A stretch of DNA of 64,000 nucleotides. Source: an uncultured bacterium (GTDB taxonomy: Bacteria; Bacillota; Clostridia; Lachnospirales; Lachnospiraceae). Where the stretch lies: NCBI GenBank assembly GCA_948467735.1, contig CAOKFN010000005.1:69341-133340 (forward strand), in the 5' to 3' direction. The translations under genes were made by a program, and so were the position numbers. Positions 9,264-17,853 of this stretch are shown here, one piece after another. Each line of letters starts with the position of its first letter. The stretch's first letter is position 1. The notes beneath the pieces are model-generated. The model did no database searches, was not told the DNA's origin, and was given only the letters and a program-made list of their open reading frames with translations.

Positions 9264-10757
9264 ATGAAATGTCCCAACTGTGGATCGGAAATGGCCGAAG
9301 GAAGCTTATATTGTGAAAAATGCGGCGAAGATATCCATATCGTACCTGATTTTGAACCTGAGCTGGAGCGAAATATAGAACAGACCATACATACGATTCT
9401 GGAGGAACTGCATGAGGACAGGGCGGACGCGCAGAAGCCAAAAGACATAAAACAGGAGAAAACAAATAAGGCGCAGAAGAAAAAGCGGCGCGGGAAGGCG
9501 GTACTGGCGGTCGGGATACTGGCGGTCTTGACGGCGGGAACAGCCGCATGGTCTGTGTATGGATATTATTCCATAGATTATCAGGTAAACAGGGCGATGA
9601 AGTATGTCGCGGCAGGAAGATATGATAAGGCGATTTCCTGCTATAATCGGGCCTTGGAGCTTGACGGCAGTAATATAGGAAGCGGGTATTCTGTGGAAGA
9701 CGGGCGTTCCATAGAGCTTATTTTTGAACTGGCGGAGGTATATCGGCTTAAGAATAATAAAATTGAATATGAATATCTCCTTCGGGAGATTATTAAGGAC
9801 CCGAAGGCAACGGCAGAACAGCTGGAAGGCGCTTATGATAAGCTGATTGCCATATATCGCGCCAGAGGAGACTATCTGACAATCAACGAGCTGCTGCTGG
9901 GGAGCAATAATGAAAATTTGATTTCTACTTACCAAAGTTACATAGCGAGAGAGCCGGAATTCAGCGTGAAGGAGGGATACTATACAAGCATACAGCCTTT
10001 GAAACTCACGGCTGTCGGAACCGGGAAGATATATTATACCATGGACGGAACGGTTCCCACGGAAGACAGCGTTCCATATACGGCGCCTATTATACTTGAA
10101 AACGGGGATTATGTGGTGTCTGCATATTTTGTGAATGACAGAGGAATTGCCAGCGATATTGTGTCAAAGGAATATCATATTGAAAATGATGAAATTCCTC
10201 CGCCGGAACTAAACGCCATGAGCGGCGAATACTATTTTCCGTTAAATATAGAAGTTACAAGCGATGATGACAATGTGTATTATACCACGGATGGAACGGA
10301 GCCTACGCATTTTTCAAATGCATACACAGGACCCATACCAATGCCCCTTGGCAAATCAATTTTCAAATTTGCAAAAATTGTGGAGGGCGTGACGGGAACC
10401 GTGGCGGAGAGGACATATATATTAACCATGAATACGGATTTAACTCCGGAGCAGGCAGTGGCTTCGGTGGTTGACTATTCCATGCGGACAGGCAAGATAT
10501 ACGATGAGGACGGTCATTTTGACGATTCAGGTTCTTCCTACTGCTATGAGTATCAATATGTGACAAATATCAATCATATGGATGATTTCTATGTGATAGC
10601 GGAGATTTTCCGGGGGGCGGACGGTTCCCTCACCAAAACGGGGAATCATTTTGCTGTCAACGCTTATACCGGGGAGCTATTTCGGCTGCAGCAGGATAAT
10701 CGCAGCAGGTGGGAGTTGCTTGTAATTGAAGAGCCGATAGCGGATGAGGAGGATTGA
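9264..10757 (+). CDS. zinc-ribbon, TPR-like and chitobiase-C-like repeat membrane protein
   Basis: A 497-residue protein. Residues 1-25 form a zinc ribbon (MKCPNCGSEM...YCEKCGEDI, two CxxC pairs). A basic stretch KKKRRG near residue 75 precedes one transmembrane helix (about 80-100, AVLAVGILAVLTAGTAAWSV), so the ribbon is cytoplasmic and the rest outside. Next is a TPR-like segment (KYVAAGRYDKAISCYNRALE) and two CHB_HEX_C-type beta modules marked by YYTMDGTVPTEDSVPYTAPI and YYTTDGTEPTHFSNAYTGPI. Such modules are found on clostridial surface proteins; no enzyme domain is seen. ATG at 9264 is used rather than the upstream GTG at 9246 because it opens directly with the ribbon. It lies 26 bp after fhs, probably in the same transcript. 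Function unknown. Confidence 0.72.
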   Translation: MKCPNCGSEMAEGSLYCEKCGEDIHIVPDFEPELERNIEQTIHTILEELHEDRADAQKPKDIKQEKTNKAQKKKRRGKAVLAVGILAVLTAGTAAWSVYGYYSIDYQVNRAMKYVAAGRYDKAISCYNRALELDGSNIGSGYSVEDGRSIELIFELAEVYRLKNNKIEYEYLLREIIKDPKATAEQLEGAYDKLIAIYRARGDYLTINELLLGSNNENLISTYQSYIAREPEFSVKEGYYTSIQPLKLTAVGTGKIYYTMDGTVPTEDSVPYTAPIILENGDYVVSAYFVNDRGIASDIVSKEYHIENDEIPPPELNAMSGEYYFPLNIEVTSDDDNVYYTTDGTEPTHFSNAYTGPIPMPLGKSIFKFAKIVEGVTGTVAERTYILTMNTDLTPEQAVASVVDYSMRTGKIYDEDGHFDDSGSSYCYEYQYVTNINHMDDFYVIAEIFRGADGSLTKTGNHFAVNAYTGELFRLQQDNRSRWELLVIEEPIADEED

Positions 10758-10759
10758 AA

Positions 10760-10864
10760 TTGTCAGGAGGATATTTCGGCAATGGCAATGGCGGCAGTTT
10801 CAGCCTGCAGCATATCATGCCGCCGGGGGGCGTCCGTAGAAAGTCGAAGCCTGCAGGAAATTAG
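10760..10864 (+). CDS. possible 34-residue glycine-rich peptide
   Basis: A short frame with a TTG start, preceded by AGGAGG at 10746-10751 inside the end of the previous gene (spacing 8 nt). It encodes SGGYFGNGNGGSFSLQHI followed by a Pro/Gly/Arg/Lys-rich tail and ends with TAG. The Shine-Dalgarno match and translational coupling argue for it; small size and lack of a recognised family argue against. No leader or double-glycine cleavage site can be defined with confidence. Confidence 0.3.
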   Translation: MSGGYFGNGNGGSFSLQHIMPPGGVRRKSKPAGN

Positions 10865-10961
10865 GCTTTGGGGCTGTCTGCGGGTTCAATGAGGAATAGC
10901 CGGACTGTCAAGCAGCGCTTGTTTAATAGAGTGATTGGAAACAGGAAGAGAGAGGTGGATT

Positions 10962-11840
10962 ATGTATAAGATTGTAAAGAAATGCGAACTTGCCGCCAAC
11001 ATTTATTTGATGGATGTGGAGGCCAAAAGAGTGGCGAAATCATGCCAGCCGGGGCAATTTGTGATTGTGCGCATGGACGCGGAGGGAGAGAGGATCCCGC
11101 TTACCATCTGTGATTATGACAGGGAGCGGGGGACGGTGACTATTGTGTTCCAGACTGTGGGCGCGGGCACGCAGATGATGGCGGAGCTAGAGGAAGGGGA
11201 TTGCTTTCATGATTTTGTGGGGCCGCTGGGCTGTCCCTCCGAGCTGGTGAAGGAAAGCCCCGAAGAGCTGAAAAAGAAAAAAATTCTCTTTGTGGCAGGG
11301 GGCGTGGGCGCGGCGCCCGTGTATCCTCAGGTAAAATGGCTTCATGAACATGGAGTGGCCGCGGACGTCATCGTGGGAAGCAAGACCAAAAGTCTGCTGA
11401 TATTGGAGAAGGAGATGGAGGCCGCGGCGGGGAATCTATACGTCACCACGGACGACGGCTCCTATGGCAGAAGCGGCATGGTCACACAAACCATCAAAGA
11501 TTTGGTGGGAGAAGGGAAGCAGTATGACGTATGCATTGCCATCGGCCCCATGATTATGATGAAATTTGTCTGCCTGCTGACCAAAGAGCTCGGCATTCCT
11601 ACGGTTGTAAGTTTGAACCCCATTATGGTGGACGGTACGGGAATGTGCGGAGCCTGTCGAGTGACCGTGGACGGAAAGGTAAAATTTGCCTGTGTGGACG
11701 GCCCGGAGTTTGACGGTCATGGGGTGAATTTTGACGAAGCCATGAGGCGGCAGACCCTCTATAAGACCGAGGAGGGCAGGGCAATGCTCAAGCAGCAGGA
11801 GGGCGACACACATCATGGCGGCTGCGGACAGTGCGAGTAG
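10962..11840 (+). CDS. ferredoxin-NADP+ reductase-like FAD/[2Fe-2S] subunit (NfnA/SudB type)
   Basis: A 292-residue flavoprotein of the dihydroorotate-dehydrogenase electron-transfer / NfnA family. The N-terminal FAD-binding barrel contains PGQFVIVRMD and RIPLTICDYD; the NAD-binding half contains FVAGGVGAAPVYPQVKWLHE; the C-terminal [2Fe-2S] cysteines are CGACRVTVDGKVKFACVDG and a final HGGCGQCE. Together with the next gene it forms an NfnAB-like pair, which in anaerobes couples NADH, NADPH and ferredoxin by flavin-based bifurcation; the homologous SudAB pair has been called sulfide dehydrogenase. ATG at 10962 has GAGAGGTGG just upstream. The 139-bp spacer to the partner holds an imperfect hairpin around 11872-11906. 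Confidence 0.88.
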   Translation: MYKIVKKCELAANIYLMDVEAKRVAKSCQPGQFVIVRMDAEGERIPLTICDYDRERGTVTIVFQTVGAGTQMMAELEEGDCFHDFVGPLGCPSELVKESPEELKKKKILFVAGGVGAAPVYPQVKWLHEHGVAADVIVGSKTKSLLILEKEMEAAAGNLYVTTDDGSYGRSGMVTQTIKDLVGEGKQYDVCIAIGPMIMMKFVCLLTKELGIPTVVSLNPIMVDGTGMCGACRVTVDGKVKFACVDGPEFDGHGVNFDEAMRRQTLYKTEEGRAMLKQQEGDTHHGGCGQCE

Positions 11841-11979
11841 AAAATTTAACGCCTGCGGCAGAACCCTCTTGGCGAAGATTTCCGACGGATGTATCCTTCG
11901 GAATCTGCGTACATAGATATTAGAGGCTCTGTCGTCGGCGGCATGACGTAAAGTTGAAAATAGAGTATGGAGGATAGAG

Positions 11980-13365
11980 ATGGACGTATTGAAGAAGGTT
12001 CCGGTAAGGGAGCAGGACGCGAAGGAGCGCGCCGCCAATTTTGAGGAAGTATGCCTTGGATATAATCAGGAGGAGGCGCAGGCTGAGGCATCCAGATGTA
12101 TCAACTGCAAGAATGCTCAATGTATTAAGGGCTGTCCCGTGGCAATCGATATTCCCGGTTTTATCGAGAAGGTAAAGGAAGGACAGATTGAGGAAGCATA
12201 TCAGATTATCAGCCGGTCCAGCGCGCTGCCGGCCGTATGCGGACGTGTGTGCCCTCAGGAAAGCCAGTGCGAGGGAAAATGCATCCGAGGAATCAAGGGG
12301 GAGCCTATTTCCATCGGCAAATTGGAGCGTTTTGCTGCGGACTGGGCAAGAGAGCATGGCGTCAAGCCCGCGGCGGCTGTCGAGAAGAAGGGGAAAAGCG
12401 TGGCTGTCATCGGTTCCGGTCCTGCGGGCCTGACCTGTGCGGGAGATTTGGCGAAGATGGGATATGATGTGACGATTTTTGAAGCGCTTCATGAGCCGGG
12501 CGGGGTTCTGGTCTATGGAATCCCTGAATTTCGTCTGCCCAAAAAAGAGGTGGTTGCAAAAGAAATTGAGAATGTAAAGGCTTTGGGCGTGAAAATTGAG
12601 ACCAATGTGGTGGTGGGAAAGTCCGTCACCATTGACGAGCTGATACAGGAAGAAGGTTTTGAGGCTGTGTTCATCGGCTCCGGCGCCGGACTCCCGAAAT
12701 TTATGGGGATTCCCGGCGAGAACTCCAACGGGGTTTTTTCCGCCAATGAGTATCTGACCAGAAGCAATTTGATGAAAGCTTTTGACGAGAACTCCAATAC
12801 TCCTATTATGCGCAGTAAAAAGGCTGCTGTGGTGGGCGGCGGCAATGTGGCTATGGATGCGGCCAGAACCGCACTGCGTCTGGGCGCGGAGGTGCATATT
12901 GTCTATCGCCGCAGCGAGGAGGAGCTTCCCGCCAGAGTGGAGGAAGTGCATCATGCCAAGGAGGAAGGCATTATTTTCGACCTTCTGACAAACCCCACGG
13001 AAATTCTTGCGGATGAAAAGGGCTGGGTGAGGGGCATGAAATGTATCAGGATGGAGCTGGGAGAGCCGGATGCTTCCGGACGCAGGCGCCCGGTGGAAAT
13101 TCCCGGATCCGAGTTCACTATGGAAGTGGATACCGTGATTATGTCCCTTGGCACTTCGCCCAATCCGTTGATTTCTTCTACCACGGAAGGACTGGAGACA
13201 AACAAGTGGAAATGTATTGTAGCCGACGAAGCCAACGGCCAGACCAGCAAGGAAGGCGTTTATGCCGGAGGAGACGCCGTGACAGGAGCCGCAACCGTAA
13301 TTCTGGCTATGGGCGCGGGCAGGGCGGCAGCGAAAGGAATAGACGAATATTTAAGCGGGAAGTAA
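11980..13365 (+). CDS. gltA: NADPH-dependent glutamate synthase-like flavoprotein (NfnB/GltA type)
   Basis: A 461-residue iron-sulfur flavoprotein. N-terminal cysteines (CINCKNAQCIKGCP near residues 40-53, and CGRVCPQESQCEGKC near 87-101) bind two [4Fe-4S] clusters. The FAD Rossmann motif VIGSGPAGLTCAGDLA lies near 141-156 and the NADPH motif VVGGGNVAMDAART near 285-298; the C-terminal block GVYAGGDAVTGAATVILAMGAGR is the family FAD signature. It is usually annotated as gltA (glutamate synthase small subunit), but with the NfnA-like gene directly upstream the transhydrogenase role (NfnB) is at least as likely. TATGGAGGATAGAG provides the ribosome binding site. Confidence 0.92.
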   Translation: MDVLKKVPVREQDAKERAANFEEVCLGYNQEEAQAEASRCINCKNAQCIKGCPVAIDIPGFIEKVKEGQIEEAYQIISRSSALPAVCGRVCPQESQCEGKCIRGIKGEPISIGKLERFAADWAREHGVKPAAAVEKKGKSVAVIGSGPAGLTCAGDLAKMGYDVTIFEALHEPGGVLVYGIPEFRLPKKEVVAKEIENVKALGVKIETNVVVGKSVTIDELIQEEGFEAVFIGSGAGLPKFMGIPGENSNGVFSANEYLTRSNLMKAFDENSNTPIMRSKKAAVVGGGNVAMDAARTALRLGAEVHIVYRRSEEELPARVEEVHHAKEEGIIFDLLTNPTEILADEKGWVRGMKCIRMELGEPDASGRRRPVEIPGSEFTMEVDTVIMSLGTSPNPLISSTTEGLETNKWKCIVADEANGQTSKEGVYAGGDAVTGAATVILAMGAGRAAAKGIDEYLSGK

Positions 13366-13371
13366 TCCTTT

Positions 13372-13433
13372 GCGCCCATAGCCTGCCGTGGGCGCGGGGG
13401 AAATGAAATATTTAGTCGGCAGGCTGTTCTTTT
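13372..13433 (+). terminator. overlapping hairpins after gltA: terminator with an alternative stem
   Basis: AGCCTGCCG (13380-13388) pairs with CGGCAGGCT (13417-13425), followed by GTTCTTTT. The left arm also lies in the loop of a second perfect stem, GCGCCCA (13372-13378) with TGGGCGC (13389-13395). The two stems cannot coexist, a layout typical of attenuators, though no coding leader is seen. Confidence 0.55.
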
Positions 13434-13560
13434 CACAGGAGGACATACAGGCCTGAGTACAAAGTTTAAAACTGCCTTATGCAAAAGGGAAGGCGTTTTA
13501 TATTGGATGTAACGTTGTCAAAAGAAATTTGCAGACTAAAAAGCAGACGGGGTGGCGTAT

Positions 13561-13860
13561 ATGGTAAAACATATTGTATTATGGAATTTTGCGGCAGGAT
13601 TTTCTGAAGAGGAGAAGGCGGAAGCCGCAAAAAAGATGGCGGATCTATTGGAACCTATCAGGAAGCTTGTTCCCGGAGCCGCGGAGATTCAGGTGTTTCG
13701 GAATCGGTTTGCATCCAGCAATCGTGAAATCGCGTTGATTTCCACATTTGAAACCGCGGAAGCGCTGGCGGCATATCAGAACCATCCGGCTCATGTGGAG
13801 GCCGGAAAGTATATCAGAAGCGTTACCTGCGACAGAGCCTGCATGGATTATGAATTCTGA
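13561..13860 (+). CDS. Dabb family (stress-responsive alpha/beta barrel) protein
   Basis: A 99-residue single-domain protein of the Dabb/ferredoxin-like barrel family. Family features are the opening MVKHIVLWNF with the conserved His, the helix with LLEPIRKLVPGA, the strand IALISTFETAEALAAYQ and HPAHVEAGKYI. Homologues dimerise and are seen as stress-induced proteins or as cyclases in polyketide pathways; no substrate can be inferred here. The ATG at 13561 (GGGGTGG upstream) is chosen over the in-frame GTG three codons earlier. It stands alone between a terminator and the next gene. Confidence 0.82.
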   Translation: MVKHIVLWNFAAGFSEEEKAEAAKKMADLLEPIRKLVPGAAEIQVFRNRFASSNREIALISTFETAEALAAYQNHPAHVEAGKYIRSVTCDRACMDYEF

Positions 13861-13960
13861 CCAAAACAGCGTCCCAATGATGGGCGGGCGGAAACTCCAT
13901 GCGGAAAACTTCGATAATATGTGATAATGGGATATATTTCACGAAAGAAGGAAATTTGCT

Positions 13961-14683
13961 ATGCCTTGGTGTCCAACGTGTAAAAGCGAGTATAGAGAAG
14001 GATTTATGATATGCGCTGACTGCGGCGGTGAGCTTGTGGATGACAAGACCTATGAGAAATTGGAAGCCGAGAGGAGAATACAGAAACAGTCAGCAGATGA
14101 ACTTCAAGCAGCAGATGAGGAACAATTATTTCAAAATATGGCGGATGAAGGACAATTATTTCAAAATCCGGCGAATGTTGTCCATCCCATATACCGAGAC
14201 AATTCCCGACGTGCCAGCGAAAACCGTTCTTCCGGATGGATTCTGCTGGTATTGGGAAGTCTGGGCCTTGCGGGGGTGGGGCTTGGAATCTTGGGCGTGA
14301 TTCCTTTGAAATTTGGCAATATCTATCTGACATATGGCGTGATGACCGCCATATTTCTACTCTTTTTCATAGCGGGTGCTATGTCTATTAAGGATGCCGG
14401 AATATTTGAGAAAAAGGCAGAATCGGAGAATTCCCTGAAAGATATTTTATTGGAATGGTGCAGAGAGAATCTGCATGGAGACGAACTGGACCGACAGATA
14501 GGTGCGGAGGAAATTTTAGTGCAGGAGATACTGTATCTGAAACGTTTTGAATGCATCAAAGGAAAGTTGAACCATCAGTTTGTGAATCTGGAGCAAGGAT
14601 TTTTGGATAATTTGATAGAAAACTGTGTTTATGATATGGTTTTTGGAGAAATGGGTACTTCAAAAGAAAAGATTACTTCATGA
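13961..14683 (+). CDS. zinc-ribbon membrane protein
   Basis: A 240-residue protein opening with a zinc ribbon (MPWCPTCKSEY...CADCGGEL, two CxxC pairs in 25 residues). A Gln/Glu-rich segment contains a near-exact repeat (NYFKIWRMKD-like in one frame; read in the coding frame as EEQLFQNMADEGQLFQN). Two transmembrane helices (about 88-108 and 117-137) follow, and the rest is a soluble, acidic C-terminal domain. Homologous layouts are common in Lachnospiraceae near other ribbon proteins; function unknown. AGAAGGAA precedes the ATG by 9 nt. It is the last ordinary gene before the restriction island. Confidence 0.6.
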   Translation: MPWCPTCKSEYREGFMICADCGGELVDDKTYEKLEAERRIQKQSADELQAADEEQLFQNMADEGQLFQNPANVVHPIYRDNSRRASENRSSGWILLVLGSLGLAGVGLGILGVIPLKFGNIYLTYGVMTAIFLLFFIAGAMSIKDAGIFEKKAESENSLKDILLEWCRENLHGDELDRQIGAEEILVQEILYLKRFECIKGKLNHQFVNLEQGFLDNLIENCVYDMVFGEMGTSKEKITS

Positions 14684-14764
14684 GAAAAGAATTCCTCAAT
14701 AAAAAGGCGTGGTTTTGTACGAGAAACGGTTTCTGGTCTGGGATGCGTAGAGTAAGCACCGCCT

Positions 14765-14871
14765 TTTATACTGCAGACTGCCGAAATTTACAGTAGGGAA
14801 ATAAGCGGTGGTATCTTATTTTTGGTCTGTAGTCGGGATTTGTGGCAAGTTTTATCAGTGGGCAGTATAAA
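14765..14871. mobile_element. MITE-like element, copy A
   Basis: A 107-bp non-coding element bounded by perfect 10-bp terminal inverted repeats, TTTATACTGC (14765-14774) and GCAGTATAAA (14862-14871). Its interior (CCGAAATTTACAGTAGG, then GGTATCTTAT) is nearly the same as copy B at 37296-37394. No target duplication can be defined by eye. It lies in the 336-bp gap before hsdM. Confidence 0.7.
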
Positions 14872-14972
14872 TTCAAATGAGGCGAGGCCGGACTTGGAGT
14901 GCTGCCGTCTGTAAAACAGAGTATGGATTAGAAGACTAAATTCTCAAACATGCATTGGGACAGGAAAAAGCA

Positions 14973-14978
14973 TATAAT
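14973..14978 (+). promoter_or_regulatory. probable -10 box of the type I restriction operon
   Basis: TATAAT 42 bp before the hsdM start. The -35 region at optimal spacing (ATGCAT) is poor, so the promoter is weak or activator-dependent, or the -35 is the offset TTGGGA. GGAGG at 15005-15009 is the ribosome binding site. Confidence 0.35.
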
Positions 14979-15019
14979 GAACAAAAGAACAAGTGGTAAA
15001 TCATTGGAGGTTGACATAG

Positions 15020-16528
15020 ATGGCTGAGAGGAATACTGCTAACATTGGTTTTGAAAAGCAGATATGGGATGCTGCCTGTGTTTTATGGGGGCACATTCCT
15101 GCAGCAGATTATAGAAAAGTAATCATAGGACTTATTTTCCTGCGTTACATTTCAAGCGCTTTTGAAAGGAGATATAAAGAACTGATAACGGAAGGCGAAG
15201 GTTTCGAGGATGATCCGGACGCATACGAAGAAGAAAATATCTTCTTTGTGCCGGAAAAAGCCCGCTGGAGCATTATTGCTTCCGCCGCGCATACTCCTGA
15301 AATCGGAATGGTAATTGATGATGCGATGCGTGCGATTGAGGCAGATAACAAGAAACTGAAAAATGTGCTTCCCAAGAATTATGCCAGCCCTGATCTTGAC
15401 AAAAGAGTTCTCGGCGATGTTGTGGATTTATTTACCAATATGGATATGGGGGACACGGAAGAAAGCAAGGATCTTCTTGGAAGAACCTATGAATATTGCA
15501 TTGCGCAGTTTGCCGCATACGAAGGAGTAAAGGGGGGTGAATTTTACACACCGGCAAGTGTGGTGAAAACCATTGTTGCCGTACTTAAGCCCTTCTCCAA
15601 CTGCCGAGTATACGATCCTTGCTGTGGTTCCGGCGGAATGTTTGTACAAAGCGCAAAGTTTATTCAAGCCCACAGCGGCAGGCGCGGTACAATAGCCGTT
15701 TATGGTCAGGAATCCAATGCCGATACATGGAAGATGGCAAAGATGAATATGGCCATTCGGGGTATTGACGCAGATTTCGGACCATATCAGGCCGATACTT
15801 TTTTTAATGATTTGCATTCTAATTTGAAAGCTGACTTCATTATGGCAAACCCTCCCTTTAATCTCTCGAATTGGGGGCAGGAAAAGCTAAAGGAGGACAA
15901 GCGATGGAAATACGGCATACCTCCGGCCGGCAATGCGAACTATGCGTGGATTCAGCATATGATTCACCATCTTGCGCCTAACGGGAAGATCGGACTCGTT
16001 CTTGCAAACGGTGCGCTTTCGACGCAGTCCGGCGGGGAAGGTGAAATCAGAAAGAAAATTATTGAGGACGATTTGATAGAAGGCATCATTGCGATGCCCA
16101 CGTAGCTTTTCTATAGCGTGACGATTCCGGTAACACTCTGGTTTATCACAAAAAACAAGAAGCAGAAAGGCAGGACTCTGTTTATCGATGCCCGTAAGAT
16201 GGGTTTCATGGTTGACCGGAAGCATCGTGATTTTGACGATATAAAAGATATTCAGAAGATTGCGGATACTTTTTCTGCTTTCCAACAGGGAACGCTCGAG
16301 GATGTAAAGGGATTCTGTGCTGCGGCCTCTCTACAGGATATTGCGAAGCAGGACTACATTCTTACCCCGGGCCGCTATGTGGGCATCGAGGAACAGGAAG
16401 AGGATGGAGAGCCTTTTGAGGAGAAAATGACCCGGCTGACGTCTGAGCTTTCGGGACTGTTTGTCCGCTCCCATGAATTGGAGGAGGAGATTCGCAGGAA
16501 ATTGGGGGCGATTGGGTATGAAGTATAA
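15020..16528 (+). pseudogene. hsdM: type I restriction-modification methyltransferase HsdM, broken by an in-frame amber stop
   Basis: The N6-adenine methyltransferase subunit of a type I system. The frame would give 502 residues, the usual HsdM length, but codon 362 (16103-16105) is TAG. On both sides the frame is perfect: AMPT before the stop and LFYSVTIPVTLWF after it, where homologues read AMPTQLFYS, so a Gln codon (CAG) probably became TAG by one C-to-T change. The HsdM_N helical domain (1-130), SAM motif I DPCCGSGGMF (from residue 199) and catalytic NPPF (277-280) are intact; the lost part is the C-terminal helical tail that contacts HsdS and DNA. The last codons overlap hsdS by 11 bp. 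A sequencing error cannot be excluded from this read alone. Confidence 0.85.
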
Positions 16529-17612
16529 GTTGTCGGATATTTGTGAGTATGTAAAGGAAAAAACTTATGTGGCAGGTCTTAATAGAAACACATATATTTC
16601 TACAGAGAATATGCTGCCAAATAAATGTGGTATAACTCAAGCGTCATCCCTTCCAGTGCAGGAGCAGACACAGTCTTTTTCTGCGAATGATGTACTGGTA
16701 TCCAATATTCGTCCATATTTTAAGAAAATATGGTATGCAGTATTTGATGGTGGATGTTCAAATGATGTGTTGGTTTTCAGAGCAAAAGAAGGAGTGAATA
16801 GTCGCTTCTTATATTATGTTTTGGCGGATGATACTTTTTTTGAATATTCTATGGCAACATCAAAGGGGACAAAAATGCCGCGTGGAGATAAAAAGGCTAT
16901 TATGGAATATGAAGTGCCAGTGTTTTCATATAAAGAGCAGGTGAATATAGCGAGTATTTTAGCGGTGATTGATAAAAAAATAGAAGCCAATATAAAGATA
17001 AACAAGAATTTATCTCAGCAAGTGTCTTCGATTTACCAAGCATGGTTTGAGCAATATATTCCATTTAACGGAATTTGTCCAGACTCATGGAAACAAGGCA
17101 CTTTGGGGGATATTGCTGTCATTATGAGCGGAAAGCGTCCGCCAATGAAATCTGTGGAAAAAACCAATGCGGCAGTTATACCTCTTGTTGGAGCAGCATC
17201 AGTAATGGGCTTTACCACTGAGGCCAATCATACCGATAAAATTCTTGTTATAGGTCGAGTTGGAACTCATGGCGTAGTTCAGCGCTTCAATTCTCCATGT
17301 TGGACGTCTGACAATACTTTGGTTATTACAAGCAATCTTTACGAATATACTTATCAAATCCTTCAAAGAATTGACTATCATGCTATAAATAGAGGATCTA
17401 CACAACCTCTGATTACTCAAGGCGATATTAACAAAGCTGCTATTCACATTCCGAATAATGTTATTCTTGAAAAGTTCGAGATTTTTGCATCGCAGCTTAT
17501 GGCTCAATATGAAGCAAATTTACTGGAGAACAGTAAGCTTGCAGAATTGAGGAATGCTTTGTTGACAAAGCTGATATCCGGCGAACTTGACGTATCCGCC
17601 ATCGATATCTAA
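16518..17612 (+). CDS. hsdS: type I restriction-modification specificity subunit HsdS
   Basis: A 364-residue DNA-recognition subunit with two target recognition domains, each followed by a conserved helix. TRD1 is about residues 1-140, with conserved region VFSYKEQVNIASILAVIDKKIEANIKINKNLSQ split as expected (Q-x-x-I-A-x-I-L near 150-160). TRD2 starts at WKQGTLGDIAVIMSG (about 192) and ends with LENSKLAELRNALLTKLISGELDVS. The product is slightly short of the common 390-420, within range. The ATG at 16518 overlaps the hsdM end, as in most type I operons. Codon use is more AT-rich than hsdM or hsdR, normal for exchanged specificity genes. With HsdM truncated, the trimer MTase is probably inactive. 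Confidence 0.88.
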   Translation: MKYKLSDICEYVKEKTYVAGLNRNTYISTENMLPNKCGITQASSLPVQEQTQSFSANDVLVSNIRPYFKKIWYAVFDGGCSNDVLVFRAKEGVNSRFLYYVLADDTFFEYSMATSKGTKMPRGDKKAIMEYEVPVFSYKEQVNIASILAVIDKKIEANIKINKNLSQQVSSIYQAWFEQYIPFNGICPDSWKQGTLGDIAVIMSGKRPPMKSVEKTNAAVIPLVGAASVMGFTTEANHTDKILVIGRVGTHGVVQRFNSPCWTSDNTLVITSNLYEYTYQILQRIDYHAINRGSTQPLITQGDINKAAIHIPNNVILEKFEIFASQLMAQYEANLLENSKLAELRNALLTKLISGELDVSAIDI

Positions 17613-17708
17613 GCCATCCATAGACTCGAAAACGCCTGCTGCGTTTCCTTGTTACCGCTGGAATTTACTCTTTCTGCATATTTCCATTTATGATGAGGCG
17701 GTAAATTC

Positions 17709-17737
17709 TTGTTTACACAATATTTGTATGGTACAAT
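17709..17737 (+). promoter_or_regulatory. promoter of the three-gene ATPase cassette
   Basis: TTGTTT (17709-17714), a 17-bp spacer and TACAAT (17732-17737) in the 241-bp AT-rich gap after hsdS. This gives the inserted cassette transcription of its own, independent of the hsd promoter. TGGAGG at 17840-17845 is the ribosome binding site. Confidence 0.5.
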
Positions 17738-17853
17738 GATATAATAACGAAGTATACGCAATGAAAGTATAATTTCCTTAAAAACAAAATACCTTTTGTT
17801 TTAGCGCTATGAAAAGATAGCTGTGATATCATGACTTCGTGGAGGATTGAATA

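Noticed and set aside
9306..9935. 209-codon minus-strand frame
   Set aside because: Antisense to the zinc-ribbon/TPR gene, which has clear domains and a start signal.
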